Assembly: GCF_022132145.1 (NCBI RefSeq)
Contig: NZ_JAJISP010000008.1
Location: 1-64,000 of the forward strand
Length of the DNA: 64,000 nucleotides
Source of the DNA: Pseudomonas sp. MMS21 TM103
Lineage (GTDB): Bacteria > Pseudomonadota > Gammaproteobacteria > Pseudomonadales > Pseudomonadaceae
Reading direction: 5' to 3'
The notes beneath the pieces were generated by a model, which worked only from the letters and a program-made list of their open reading frames with translations, did no database searches and was not told the DNA's origin. The position numbers were made by a program, and so were the translations under genes. Of this stretch, positions 18,101 to 25,984 are shown in pieces. Numbering within the stretch: position 1 is the stretch's first letter; each line of letters begins with the position of its first letter.

Positions 18101-19893
18101 GAGTCGAGCAACTGTTTGCGCCTATCTAGCAGCCGCTGGCGTTCAATACAGCGCGTCGCTACTTCAGACACCGCCTCGATGAACGCCACGCTTTCGGGGC
18201 TTTGCATGGCCCGGTCGGCTGGCTCGCCATGGTCGCAGTGCAGCAGTACCAGGACGCCCAGGCGGTCGCCCTTATGGTTATGCAGGCCGGTGGCAACCAG
18301 GTGTACGCGCGGGCTGTCGAGGGTTTGCAGCAGGCTTCGGTAGTCGCCGGCCTGGTCGAAGCCCAGCGAGGCGATACAGCTCTTGTCGCCGTTGGCCGGT
18401 TGCTGCAGCCAGGTGGGCATCTGGCTGGCGGCCTTGTCGTAGCCACGAATGCCGTGCTTGTCGAGGCTGTGCTGCGCGCCGTGGAGAAATAGGCCATGAG
18501 GCTGCAGGCGCCCGCTGTCGGCATCGAGCAAGTAAATCAGGCCGCCGTGGGCCCCGCTGACGGCCAGGCTTTCCTGCAGGATTCGCTCAATCAGGGTATC
18601 GAAGCTAGTTTCGGCGCAGAGGCTGGCGGAGATGTCGAGAAACCTGGCAATGGTCGCCTTCATCCGCAGCATGGACTCAGCCAGCTGATCCACTTCCAGC
18701 ACCGGCGAGTGACCGCTGGATGCATAGTCGAAGTCGAAACGGCGGATGGCCTCGGCCTCTAGCACCAAGGCGCGCAAGGGATTGGCCATAATGCGCGAAG
18801 CCAGCCAGCCCAGGGGTAGGCACAGCAGCAAAGTGGTCAGAGTGATAAGTGCGCCTTGCCAGCGGATGCGGTAGGCGTCGGCCAGCAGTTCGTCTTCCGG
18901 CACCAATAGCGCCAAGTATAAACCTTGCGGTCCACCTTCCAGTATATGGCTGCGCGAAACGACCCAGCGTCGTTCGCGCAGCTGCAGAATGCTCTGGTGG
19001 GGGGCGTCCGGGCCATCGGCCAGGAGGGTCGCGAGTTCCGGGCTGAGATCGCGCGCCGGGGTCAGGTGCGCTTCACCGTCATGCATCTTCAACAGGCGTG
19101 CACTGTCTGGATAGGCCACGGTATTGCCCTCGGCGTCGAACAGGATGATTTGGCTGTTGGCCGTTACCTGGTGCTGGGCCAAGGTCGTGGAGAGGTCGGA
19201 TAGCGTCAGGTCCGCAGCCAGAATGCTGGTCGGTCCGGCACGTCTGGCCAAGGTGGTGCCGACTTGCTGGGTGGAAAAGAACACATAAGGCGCGGTGGTG
19301 ATCTGTTCAGCTTGGCTGCTGGCGCTCAGATACCAACTGCGGCTGCGTGGATCGAAGGCTTGCAGGGGGCGTTGCTGCTGGCTGATGAGGTTCAGCGCAT
19401 CGTCGAAGAACAGGTAATGGGCCTCATCCCCGGTTTCGCTGCGGTCGATCGACCAGACCTGATAGGTTGCCTGCTCGGGTGCCGCCAGGAACTGCTTCAT
19501 CGTCTCGCTGCGCAGTGGCCGCAGCATGAAGAAGTCGCCGTCCGCATAGCCGAGGTACAGCGAGGCCAGTTTGCGGTTGTCACGCAGGGCCTGGGCCATC
19601 GGTTCAAGCAGCGCCAGGCGGCCCTCAAGATCGGTCGCCTGGGTCGCGCGATTGAGCACCAGCATGCTGAGCAGGTGGTTGATGGGTTGGTAGGTGTGGC
19701 GCAGGTCCTTCTGCACATCCTGCTGGATGCGCTCGAACAGCTTGGCGCTGCTGGAAAAGATAATCTGCGAGTTCTGCTGATAGTTGAACAGCCCCAGCAC
19801 TATGCCAATCAGCACTAACAGCAAGGTGAACAGCACGCTGATATGTAGGTGCAGGGGGAAGCGGCGGTCTTTGCGGGTGGGAGTCCTGGGCAT
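18088..19893 (-). CDS. Cache-HAMP-GAF sensor, truncated by frameshift before its HD-GYP output domain
   Basis: The surviving frame is 601 aa. It comprises TM1 (about 13-35), a periplasmic double-Cache ligand-binding domain (about 40-315, with the SRSWYLSA and ADLTLSDLS landmarks), TM2 (about 335-355), HAMP (about 355-410) and a GAF domain (about 425-575). It then stops at KQLLDSLSN, exactly where HD-GYP begins in full-length relatives. Without an output domain it can no longer act as a c-di-GMP phosphodiesterase, so it is probably a pseudogene. The start at 19893 is chosen because GGAGAG precedes it. The frame open to 19935 has no such site. Confidence 0.8.
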   Translation of the reverse strand: MPRTPTRKDRRFPLHLHISVLFTLLLVLIGIVLGLFNYQQNSQIIFSSSAKLFERIQQDVQKDLRHTYQPINHLLSMLVLNRATQATDLEGRLALLEPMAQALRDNRKLASLYLGYADGDFFMLRPLRSETMKQFLAAPEQATYQVWSIDRSETGDEAHYLFFDDALNLISQQQRPLQAFDPRSRSWYLSASSQAEQITTAPYVFFSTQQVGTTLARRAGPTSILAADLTLSDLSTTLAQHQVTANSQIILFDAEGNTVAYPDSARLLKMHDGEAHLTPARDLSPELATLLADGPDAPHQSILQLRERRWVVSRSHILEGGPQGLYLALLVPEDELLADAYRIRWQGALITLTTLLLCLPLGWLASRIMANPLRALVLEAEAIRRFDFDYASSGHSPVLEVDQLAESMLRMKATIARFLDISASLCAETSFDTLIERILQESLAVSGAHGGLIYLLDADSGRLQPHGLFLHGAQHSLDKHGIRGYDKAASQMPTWLQQPANGDKSCIASLGFDQAGDYRSLLQTLDSPRVHLVATGLHNHKGDRLGVLVLLHCDHGEPADRAMQSPESVAFIEAVSEVATRCIERQRLLDRRKQLLDSLSN

Positions 19894-20030
19894 CGCGCGT
19901 CTCTCCGTGAAGTGCGCTAGGAACCCAGGGAGCATAGTGAAGGGGCTGTAGTGTTGCCTGCTAAGGGCGATTAATTATAAAAATATCTCTGCTTAGCGCT
20001 GCGATTGGTCGAACAGGCTCGATGACCGAC

Positions 20031-21095
20031 TCAAGGCGTTCGCCGCAACGCCGCAACGCGCTTCGCGCGTTTGCCCAGCAACTGACTCAAGCCGTGCATG
20101 AGTAGGGCGACGAACAATGCCAGTACCACGCCAAACAGGGCGTTGAGCAAGCGCACCTCGGCAAGCTGCCAATCCTGCGCGAGGCTTTCGGCGAGCAAGA
20201 CGAAGCAGACGGTGGTCTGCAACACGAATAAGCCGTAGTGGTTGGCCTGAACGGCACGGCTGAGGGCGATCAGTGGCAGCAGGGTGGCGACCATCAGCGG
20301 CGGGTCCTGCAGGCTATGCCCGAGTAAAATCAATAACCCCGCAGCAGCCAGGCTGGCCAAGCTCGATTGCAGGGCGCGCACCAAGCTGCCCTGGAATTCC
20401 AGTTGCAGTGTGGTAACCACGGTCAAGGTCAACCAGTAGCCGCGTTCCAGTCCGGCCAGGTTGACGATCAGGCCGGCGAGCGAGAAGGCCAGGGTGCAGG
20501 TCAGCGCATGCAGGCGCCACTGTTGCTGCGGCAAGCGCTTGGCGTGGCGTTTGAGCACTTTGAGGAGGCTGACGAAGCGCGGCATGTATGGCCACATGCG
20601 CAGGCCATGCATGCCGCGCAGGCCGAACGCCAGGAGCATCACCCAGAGCCCGCCGAGGATGAACAGCATGGCGATGGCGAGTGGTTTATCCAGGTGGCCC
20701 AGGCCTTGTTGACCCTGGCCCAGGCACAGGCAGACGGCCAGGCCTATGCCAAGTTTGCCGGCCTCGCTGCCAAAGCGCTGCAGCCAGGCGAGCAAGAAGC
20801 CAAAGGCAGCGAACAGGCCAAGACTGATCAGCGGATCGCTGGCCGCCCAGAAACCCAGGCCGGCACTGCAGGCGCCGAGGCCTATCAGCATCAACATGCG
20901 CAGCATGCCGAGGCGGTGCAGAGGGTTGGCCTGGGCGGCCTGAAAGGCGCCAACCGATGCCCAGAGAAAGCCTGGATGGCCACTGAACAAACCCAGTAAC
21001 AGGGGCAGGGCGCAGCCGAAGCCGGCGACCATCGCCGGTCCCCAGGCCGGCGGTCCGGCATGCCAGCTGAAGGTTTTGCGTAGTACGCTTTTCAT
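20031..21095 (-). CDS. FUSC-family inner-membrane protein
   Basis: 354 aa with two blocks of hydrophobic helices (about 20-160 and 195-335) separated by a basic loop (FVSLLKVLKRHAKRLPQQQW). This is the duplicated arrangement of fusaric-acid-resistance-like (FUSC/YccS) proteins. It begins 3 bases after the dgt stop, so the two are co-transcribed. Members are proposed aromatic-acid exporters; the substrate here is unknown. It lacks the long C-terminal cytosolic part of AaeB-type proteins. Confidence 0.78.
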   Translation of the reverse strand: MKSVLRKTFSWHAGPPAWGPAMVAGFGCALPLLLGLFSGHPGFLWASVGAFQAAQANPLHRLGMLRMLMLIGLGACSAGLGFWAASDPLISLGLFAAFGFLLAWLQRFGSEAGKLGIGLAVCLCLGQGQQGLGHLDKPLAIAMLFILGGLWVMLLAFGLRGMHGLRMWPYMPRFVSLLKVLKRHAKRLPQQQWRLHALTCTLAFSLAGLIVNLAGLERGYWLTLTVVTTLQLEFQGSLVRALQSSLASLAAAGLLILLGHSLQDPPLMVATLLPLIALSRAVQANHYGLFVLQTTVCFVLLAESLAQDWQLAEVRLLNALFGVVLALFVALLMHGLSQLLGKRAKRVAALRRTP

Positions 21096-21098
21096 GGG

Positions 21099-22430
21099 TT
21101 ACACCGGACTCGAGCGTCCCGTCATTTCACGGGCCATTTCAGTAGCGTAGCTGTCGGTCATGCCGGCGATGAAGTCGATCATGCGCAGAAACGAGTTATA
21201 CAGCGATCCGTGTGGATCCGGCGCATTGTTGCCGAGCAAGTCGAGGATGCGCCGGTGTTTGAACGATGGTGTGCGTCCGCCATGCTGTTCCAGTGCGGCG
21301 CCACAAAAGGCATTGAGGAGGATTTCCAGGGTGGTATAGGCGCCGATCTCGTGCAGGGTCTTGCGCTTGTCCTGGAAGATCTTCTCCCGCGCCATCTCCT
21401 TGGCACTCTGCACACAGCGCTTGGCAGTGCCGTGCATGTGCTCGACCAGATCGCCCTGCAACGTACCGGCAAGCAGGGCCTCCTGTTGCTCGACGAAGGC
21501 ATGGGCAGCAGCATTGGTCAGGTGTTCGATGGCCTTGCCACGCAGGATCGCCAACTTGCGCCGCTTGGAATCCTGCGGGCCAAGCTGGCGGTAGGTTTCC
21601 GGCAGGTCATCGCCGACCAGATCGAGCAACAGTGCCTCGACTTCGCTGTAGTCGAGCAGCTCCATCTCCAGGCCATCTTCCAGGTCGATCAGGCCGTAAC
21701 AGATGTCGTCCGCCGCCTCCATCAGATAGACCAGCGGATGGCGCGCCCAGCGCTGTTCTTCCAGTTGCGGCAGGCCGAGTTTCTGGGTGATCTGTTCAAG
21801 CAGTGGCAGCTCGCTCTGGTAACAGCCGAACTTGTGCTTCTTGTAGCCGAGCGCTTCGGCATGACGCGCGGTCCAGGGGTACTTCAGGTAGGTGCCGAGG
21901 GTCGCATAGGTCAGCCGCGTACCGCCGTCGAACTGGTGGTATTCCAGTTGGGTGAGCACGCGAAAGCCCTGGGCGTTGCCTTCGAAACTGAGAAAGTCAC
22001 CGCGCTCGGCCGCGCTCATCGCATCCAGCCAGCCGCGCCCTGCGGCCTGCTGAAACCAGTGGCGAATGGCATCCTCGCCGGAATGGCCGAATGGCGGGTT
22101 ACCGATGTCATGGGCCAGGCACGCTGACTGCACGACCATGCCCAGATCGCTTGGCTCGCACCAGGCGGGCAGTTCAGTGCGAATCATCTCGCCGACGCGC
22201 ATGCCCAGCGAGCGTCCGACGCAGCTGACTTCCAGCGAGTGGGTCAGGCGCGTATGGATATGGTCGTTGCTCGACACCGGGTGTACCTGGGTCTTGCGTC
22301 CCAGGCGGCGAAAGGCGCCGGAGAAGATGATGCGGTCATGATCCTTGTGGAAAGGGGTGCGGCCCAATTCATCGGCGCTGTGCGTAGGTTTACCGAGTCG
22401 TTCGCGGTTGAGCAGTGTTTGCCAGTCCAA
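21099..22430 (-). CDS. dgt: Deoxyguanosinetriphosphate triphosphohydrolase-like protein (dNTPase)
   Basis: HD-domain dNTP triphosphohydrolase, 443 aa, which cleaves dNTPs to nucleoside and tripolyphosphate. The metal-binding signature is visible as RLTHSLEV (His64), CLAHDIGNPPFGHSGEDA (His107-Asp108) and a later YLMEAADDICYGLIDLEDG. The start is TTG at 22428-22430, with GAGGA 7 bases upstream. The family N-terminus DWQTLLNRERLG begins there. It resembles the short type 2 family more than E. coli Dgt. It is followed directly by the FUSC gene. Confidence 0.92.
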   Translation of the reverse strand: MDWQTLLNRERLGKPTHSADELGRTPFHKDHDRIIFSGAFRRLGRKTQVHPVSSNDHIHTRLTHSLEVSCVGRSLGMRVGEMIRTELPAWCEPSDLGMVVQSACLAHDIGNPPFGHSGEDAIRHWFQQAAGRGWLDAMSAAERGDFLSFEGNAQGFRVLTQLEYHQFDGGTRLTYATLGTYLKYPWTARHAEALGYKKHKFGCYQSELPLLEQITQKLGLPQLEEQRWARHPLVYLMEAADDICYGLIDLEDGLEMELLDYSEVEALLLDLVGDDLPETYRQLGPQDSKRRKLAILRGKAIEHLTNAAAHAFVEQQEALLAGTLQGDLVEHMHGTAKRCVQSAKEMAREKIFQDKRKTLHEIGAYTTLEILLNAFCGAALEQHGGRTPSFKHRRILDLLGNNAPDPHGSLYNSFLRMIDFIAGMTDSYATEMAREMTGRSSPV

Positions 22431-22754
22431 GGCCAGTCCTCGCCATTAAGTGGCAGATGGCCCCTAGCTTCGGGGTTGCCGGGCTTTCCTGCAAGTATCC
22501 AGGCTTTGCACGTACCGTAAAAGATTGCATGCGGGCATGACTGTGGCGCCGCGAAATATGGCTTCGAGTGGCGAAAGGGGGGGGCGTTGCTAAGATCAGA
22601 TCAAGGTGCGAATGCAGGCATCCTGCCAGCTGGGGCTTGTTACGCGAAAGCGAGTCCAGCACCTCTGCACCTCCCGCAACAGCGAATATCGGGTGATCCA
22701 CTGAAGCAGGCCGTAAGGGTTCGCTATAGCGGCTTTTCTCATGATGGAGGATGT
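22431..22754. other. Divergent intergenic region dgt / doxX
   Basis: 324 bases holding the promoters of dgt and the DoxX gene. There is a small CCCC-TAGCTTC-GGGG hairpin near 22457 and an eight-G run near 22577. I find no gene. Confidence 0.4.
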
Positions 22755-23132
22755 ATGAATAATGCAATCGTCTTGGTCGCTCGGCTGCTGCTGGCCCATA
22801 TTTTTCTGTTAGCCGGATTTAGCAAGATCACCGGTTATGCCGGTACCCAGGGCTATATGGAGAGCGTGGGGATTCCCGGCGCGCTGTTGCCGCTGGTGAT
22901 CGCTTTGGAAATCGGCGGCAGCCTTGCACTGATCTTCGGTTTTCTTACTCGCTGGGCGGCGCTGGCGCTGTCAGCTTTCTGCATAGCGTCCGCGGTGATT
23001 TTTCATCGTAACTTTGCCGACCAGACGCAAATGATCATGTTCATGAAGAACCTCGCCATGGCTGGCGGATTGCTTCTGCTTTATGTGCAAGGTGCGGGCG
23101 CCTTCAGTGTCGATGCCCAGCGCGGTAAGTAG
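22755..23132 (+). CDS. DoxX family membrane protein
   Basis: 125 aa with four hydrophobic helices. The DoxX opening VLVARLLLAHIFLLAGFSKITGY is followed by a conserved MxxxGIPGALLPLVIALEIGG. DoxX proteins are small membrane oxidoreductase-associated proteins with no firm biochemical role in Pseudomonas. The start at 22755 has GGAGG 5 bases upstream. The longer frame from 22587 is rejected. Confidence 0.85.
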   Translation: MNNAIVLVARLLLAHIFLLAGFSKITGYAGTQGYMESVGIPGALLPLVIALEIGGSLALIFGFLTRWAALALSAFCIASAVIFHRNFADQTQMIMFMKNLAMAGGLLLLYVQGAGAFSVDAQRGK

Positions 23133-23273
23133 TTGCGCTGTCCCAATGACCTGCTGTACGGGGCGGATTTATCCGTGAGAACTCTTGAGGCGGCGACCCA
23201 AATGGGCAGGCAGTAAAACGCCGCGAAGCACGGCGTAGGGTTCTGCCCGGCAAGATTGTGGCCAGTGGCATGC

Positions 23274-23609
23274 CTATGGGGCTTTTGCCTGGTTGTCAGT
23301 GTCTCGCGGCGGGTTGCGCCTGAGCAGCGGGAAGGCGATCAGGGCAATGCGCAGCCAGCGCCGCCAGTTGCCGCGGCGGATACCCAGCGTTGCCAGGAGC
23401 AGGGCGCCACCGGCGACCCAAAGTGGTGCGTTGCTGTTGCCCAGCTCTTCGCGCCAATGGCTGCTGAAATACTGCGCCTGGCGCAGCGGCTGCAGCATTA
23501 CCAGCGTTTCATGGCGCAGTTCCTGGCGATGCATCTCCAGGCGCAGCCGCAGCATGGCTTTGCGCAACTCGCTGCGCGAAGCCTTGGCAGGTAGTTCAGG
23601 TAGGCTCAT
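23274..23609 (-). CDS. Small membrane protein, YqjK-like position in a yqjDE operon
   Basis: 111 aa. A charged amphipathic N-terminal half (RSELRKAMLRLRLEMHRQELRHE) is followed by a hydrophobic segment (PLWVAGGALLLATLGI) and a basic end. It overlaps the upstream holin-like gene by 4 bases (ATGA), so it is the third gene of an operon ordered like E. coli yqjD-yqjE-yqjK. Similarity to YqjK is by position and general character. The start at 23609 is set by the overlap. Confidence 0.68.
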   Translation of the reverse strand: MSLPELPAKASRSELRKAMLRLRLEMHRQELRHETLVMLQPLRQAQYFSSHWREELGNSNAPLWVAGGALLLATLGIRRGNWRRWLRIALIAFPLLRRNPPRDTDNQAKAP

Positions 23610-24001
23610 GGCAGCAGTTGCTCGCGGTCGCGGGCCAGTTCTTCGAGGCTGGCGCTGAACGGTGGAGGGGCATTGCGTAGGTGCGCCAGCAGGCGCAGCA
23701 GGCAAACCAGCAGGCCCAAGGTATAAGCCGCGCACAGAAGGATGATCACGGTCAGCCGATGGCTATCCCAGAAGCTGATCAGCAGCGCAGCGGACAGCCC
23801 AACCATCAGTAGCAAGCCAAACACCAGGCTCAGGCTAGCCAGTACCAGCAGGCGAAGTGTATGGCTTTGCTGTTCTTTCAGTTCTTCGCCAAACAGTGCG
23901 ATATGGCCATGCAATAAGCCGAGCAGGGCCCCGGCAAAGCGCCGCGGCGAGCCGCCGCGGCTGGGTGTAGCGGGTGGTGTGGCGTCCATGTCTTCTCTCA
24001 T
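23606..24001 (-). CDS. Phage-holin-superfamily III (DUF1469, YqjE-like) membrane protein
   Basis: 131 aa with two TM helices (about 50-75 and 82-105) and a short cytosolic tail, as in YqjE/DUF1469. It is not a phage gene: it lies in a chromosomal yqjD-E-K-like operon. The first possible ATG (24001) overlaps the upstream stop by one base. The fourth in-frame codon later (MDATPP, 23989) has a GAGAAG site and is an alternative start. Confidence 0.8.
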   Translation of the reverse strand: MREDMDATPPATPSRGGSPRRFAGALLGLLHGHIALFGEELKEQQSHTLRLLVLASLSLVFGLLLMVGLSAALLISFWDSHRLTVIILLCAAYTLGLLVCLLRLLAHLRNAPPPFSASLEELARDREQLLP

Positions 24002-24318
24002 CAGCGCCGCGTGATCAGCATGCCCAGCAGCAAGCCGATGGCGGCGGCCACACCCAGAGTCTGCCAGGGATGGGACTGCACATAACCCTCGGTTGCCTGG
24101 ACTGCAGCCTTGCCACGGTCGCGTAGCGAGTCTTCTGCGTTGTTCAAGGTGGAGCGGGCACGGCCGAGGCTGGTGCGAATCTGTTCGCGCAGCTCTTCGG
24201 CTTGCTCACCAACCAGGCTGGCCGAATGTTGCAGCAATTTCTCAGTGTCGCTTACCAGTGCCTGAAATTCGTTGAGCAGTTCGTCCTGGCTTGCGGCGTT
24301 GGCGTTATTACGAGGCAT
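24001..24318 (-). CDS. DUF883 family (YqjD/ElaB-like) membrane-anchored ribosome-binding protein
   Basis: 105 aa. A long amphipathic helix (residues about 10-75) is followed by a C-terminal glycine-rich TM anchor and an RR end (SHPWQTLGVAAAIGLLLGMLITRR), the hallmark of YqjD/ElaB/YgaM proteins that tether stationary-phase ribosomes to the inner membrane in E. coli. The start at 24318 has AAGGAG upstream. The longer frame to 24468 is rejected. It is the first gene of a three-gene operon with one- and four-base overlaps. Confidence 0.87.
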   Translation of the reverse strand: MPRNNANAASQDELLNEFQALVSDTEKLLQHSASLVGEQAEELREQIRTSLGRARSTLNNAEDSLRDRGKAAVQATEGYVQSHPWQTLGVAAAIGLLLGMLITRR

Positions 24319-24711
24319 CGAGTTTCTCCTTGAACGGTTTTGTTCAGTGTTCAGTGTAAGAGGTTCGAGTGTGGTGTGGGGGTTGGGTTCCTTTTTTATC
24401 TGGCAGGGCGGTTTCGCCTGCGCATCGATCGAGTACTGGTACAGCGCTTGCATTGTGCTGGTGCGCACTTTTGGCCTGACGCTCCTTTATGGGGCTCGCC
24501 AAGGGTCGGCCTGGATGCCATGGTGCATTTATAAGTCTCTAATAAATATAGATTAAATACCTTTGGTGCAGGTTTGAGTGGGGCTGTTCTGCTGCCCTGT
24601 ATGACTGTGCTACATGGAGTGGGTCGCTTGTTGTGCTGCCAGATGGTGCGTCTGCATCAATAAGCGACCCCCTTTGGTGCATCTTCCCTAACCACGGAGT
24701 TTTCTTCGCTG
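24319..24711. other. Divergent intergenic region yqjD-like / amt
   Basis: 393 bases with a local AT-rich patch at about 24528-24560. The half-site TGGTGC appears four times (about 24521, 24564, 24644 and 24676), suggesting nitrogen control of amt. No glnK gene and no convincing sigma-54 promoter are visible. Confidence 0.4.
24634..24650 (+). promoter_or_regulatory. Possible NtrC-binding site upstream of amt
   Basis: TGCTGCCAGATGGTGCG resembles the NtrC consensus TGCACYNNNNTGGTGCA in both half-sites, with the ends mismatched. It lies about 60 bases before the amt start, closer than usual for an enhancer, so this is tentative. Confidence 0.3.
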
Positions 24712-25920
24712 ATGGACAACATCAATAGTGCTGTGGAAACCCTGATTCACGGCTCCAACACCCTGTTTATCCTCCTTGGCGCGGTCATGGTGCTGGCCAT
24801 GCACGCCGGCTTCGCCTTTCTCGAGGTGGGTACGGTCCGCCAGAAGAATCAGGTCAACGCCTTGTCGAAGATAATCTCCGACTTCGCCGTTTCAGCCCTA
24901 GCCTATTTCTTTATAGGCTATTGGGTTGCCTATGGCGTGACTTTCCTCGAACCAGCGAGCGTGCTGACCGAAGGCAACGGTTATGCCTTGGTCAAGTTCT
25001 TCTTTCTGATGACTTTCGCCGCAGCGATCCCGGCGATCATCTCCGGTGGTATCGCCGAGCGCGCCCGGTTCGGTCCGCAACTGTGCGCCACTATTCTGAT
25101 CGTGGCCTTCGTCTATCCGTTCTTCGAGGGCATGATCTGGAACGGCAACTACGGTGTTCAGGATTGGATTGCGGCGCAGTTCGGCGCGCCTTTCCATGAC
25201 TTCGCCGGCTCGGTGGTGGTGCATGCGATGGGCGGGTGGCTGGCCCTGGGGGCGGTGCTGTTGCTGGGGCGGCGTAACGGGCGCTATCGCGATGGCAAGC
25301 TGGTGGCGTTCGCACCATCGAATATTCCATTTCTCGCCCTGGGCTCATGGATCCTGATCATCGGCTGGTTCGGCTTCAACGTGATGAGTGCGCAGACCCT
25401 GGGCAGCGTCAGCGGCCTGGTGGCGGTCAATACGCTGATGGCGATGGTCGGCGGCACTGTGGCGGCCTTGCTGGTCGGGCGCAATGACCCGGGCTTTCTG
25501 CATAACGGCCCCTTGGCTGGGTTGGTGGCGGTCTGTGCCGGCTCCGACCTGATGCACCCGGTTGGCGCCCTGGCCACTGGCGCCATCGCCGGAGCCCTGT
25601 TCGTCTGGGCGTTCACCGCGACCCAGGTCACCTGGAAAATAGACGACGTGCTCGGCGTCTGGCCACTGCACGGCCTGTGCGGCGTGTGGGGTGGGATCGC
25701 CTGCGGGATTTTCGGTCAGCAGGCCTTGGGCGGCCTGGGTGGTGTCAGCCTGAGCAGTCAGCTGGTCGGTACCGCACTCGGCGTTGTGGTGGCGTTGGCC
25801 GGTGGCTTGCTGGTGTATGGCGCGCTCAAGGCGTTGGTCGGCATCCGCTTGGGTCAGGAAGAAGAGTTCAATGGCGCCGACTTGTCGATCCACAAGATCG
25901 GCTCGGTCAGCGAAGACTGA
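24712..25920 (+). CDS. amt: Ammonium transporter (Amt family)
   Basis: 402 aa inner-membrane channel with 11 hydrophobic helices and an Amt-type N-terminus (NTLFILLGAVMVLAMHAGFAFLE). The pore region FHDFAGSVVVHAMGGWLALGA carries one of the twin histidines; the second lies in GVWPLHGLCGVWGGIACGIFG. It conducts NH3/NH4+ for assimilation. No glnK is adjacent, unlike the usual Pseudomonas glnK-amtB pair, so this may be an additional Amt. A bidirectional terminator follows. Confidence 0.93.
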   Translation: MDNINSAVETLIHGSNTLFILLGAVMVLAMHAGFAFLEVGTVRQKNQVNALSKIISDFAVSALAYFFIGYWVAYGVTFLEPASVLTEGNGYALVKFFFLMTFAAAIPAIISGGIAERARFGPQLCATILIVAFVYPFFEGMIWNGNYGVQDWIAAQFGAPFHDFAGSVVVHAMGGWLALGAVLLLGRRNGRYRDGKLVAFAPSNIPFLALGSWILIIGWFGFNVMSAQTLGSVSGLVAVNTLMAMVGGTVAALLVGRNDPGFLHNGPLAGLVAVCAGSDLMHPVGALATGAIAGALFVWAFTATQVTWKIDDVLGVWPLHGLCGVWGGIACGIFGQQALGGLGGVSLSSQLVGTALGVVVALAGGLLVYGALKALVGIRLGQEEEFNGADLSIHKIGSVSED

Positions 25921-25940
25921 TCAAAGGCGATCCAACACGC

Positions 25941-25970
25941 AAAAAGCCCGCTCGGATGAGCGGGCTTTTT
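25941..25970. terminator. Bidirectional terminator between amt and oprD-family gene
   Basis: Perfect AAAAAGCCCGCTC / GAGCGGGCTTTTT hairpin with a 4-base loop. It is flanked by A-run and T-run and can serve both convergent genes. Confidence 0.93.
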
Positions 25971-25984
25971 GTTTGCAACCCGGC

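Noticed and set aside
23606..24001. Phage holin and thus a prophage
   Set aside because: Only the superfamily name suggests phage. The gene sits in a chromosomal yqjD-E-K-like operon and no phage genes are near.
24575..24600. Sigma-54 promoter (GG-N10-GC) upstream of amt
   Set aside because: The only GG-N10-GC match lacks the rest of the TGGCAC/TTGC consensus and would lie upstream of the possible NtrC site, the wrong order.
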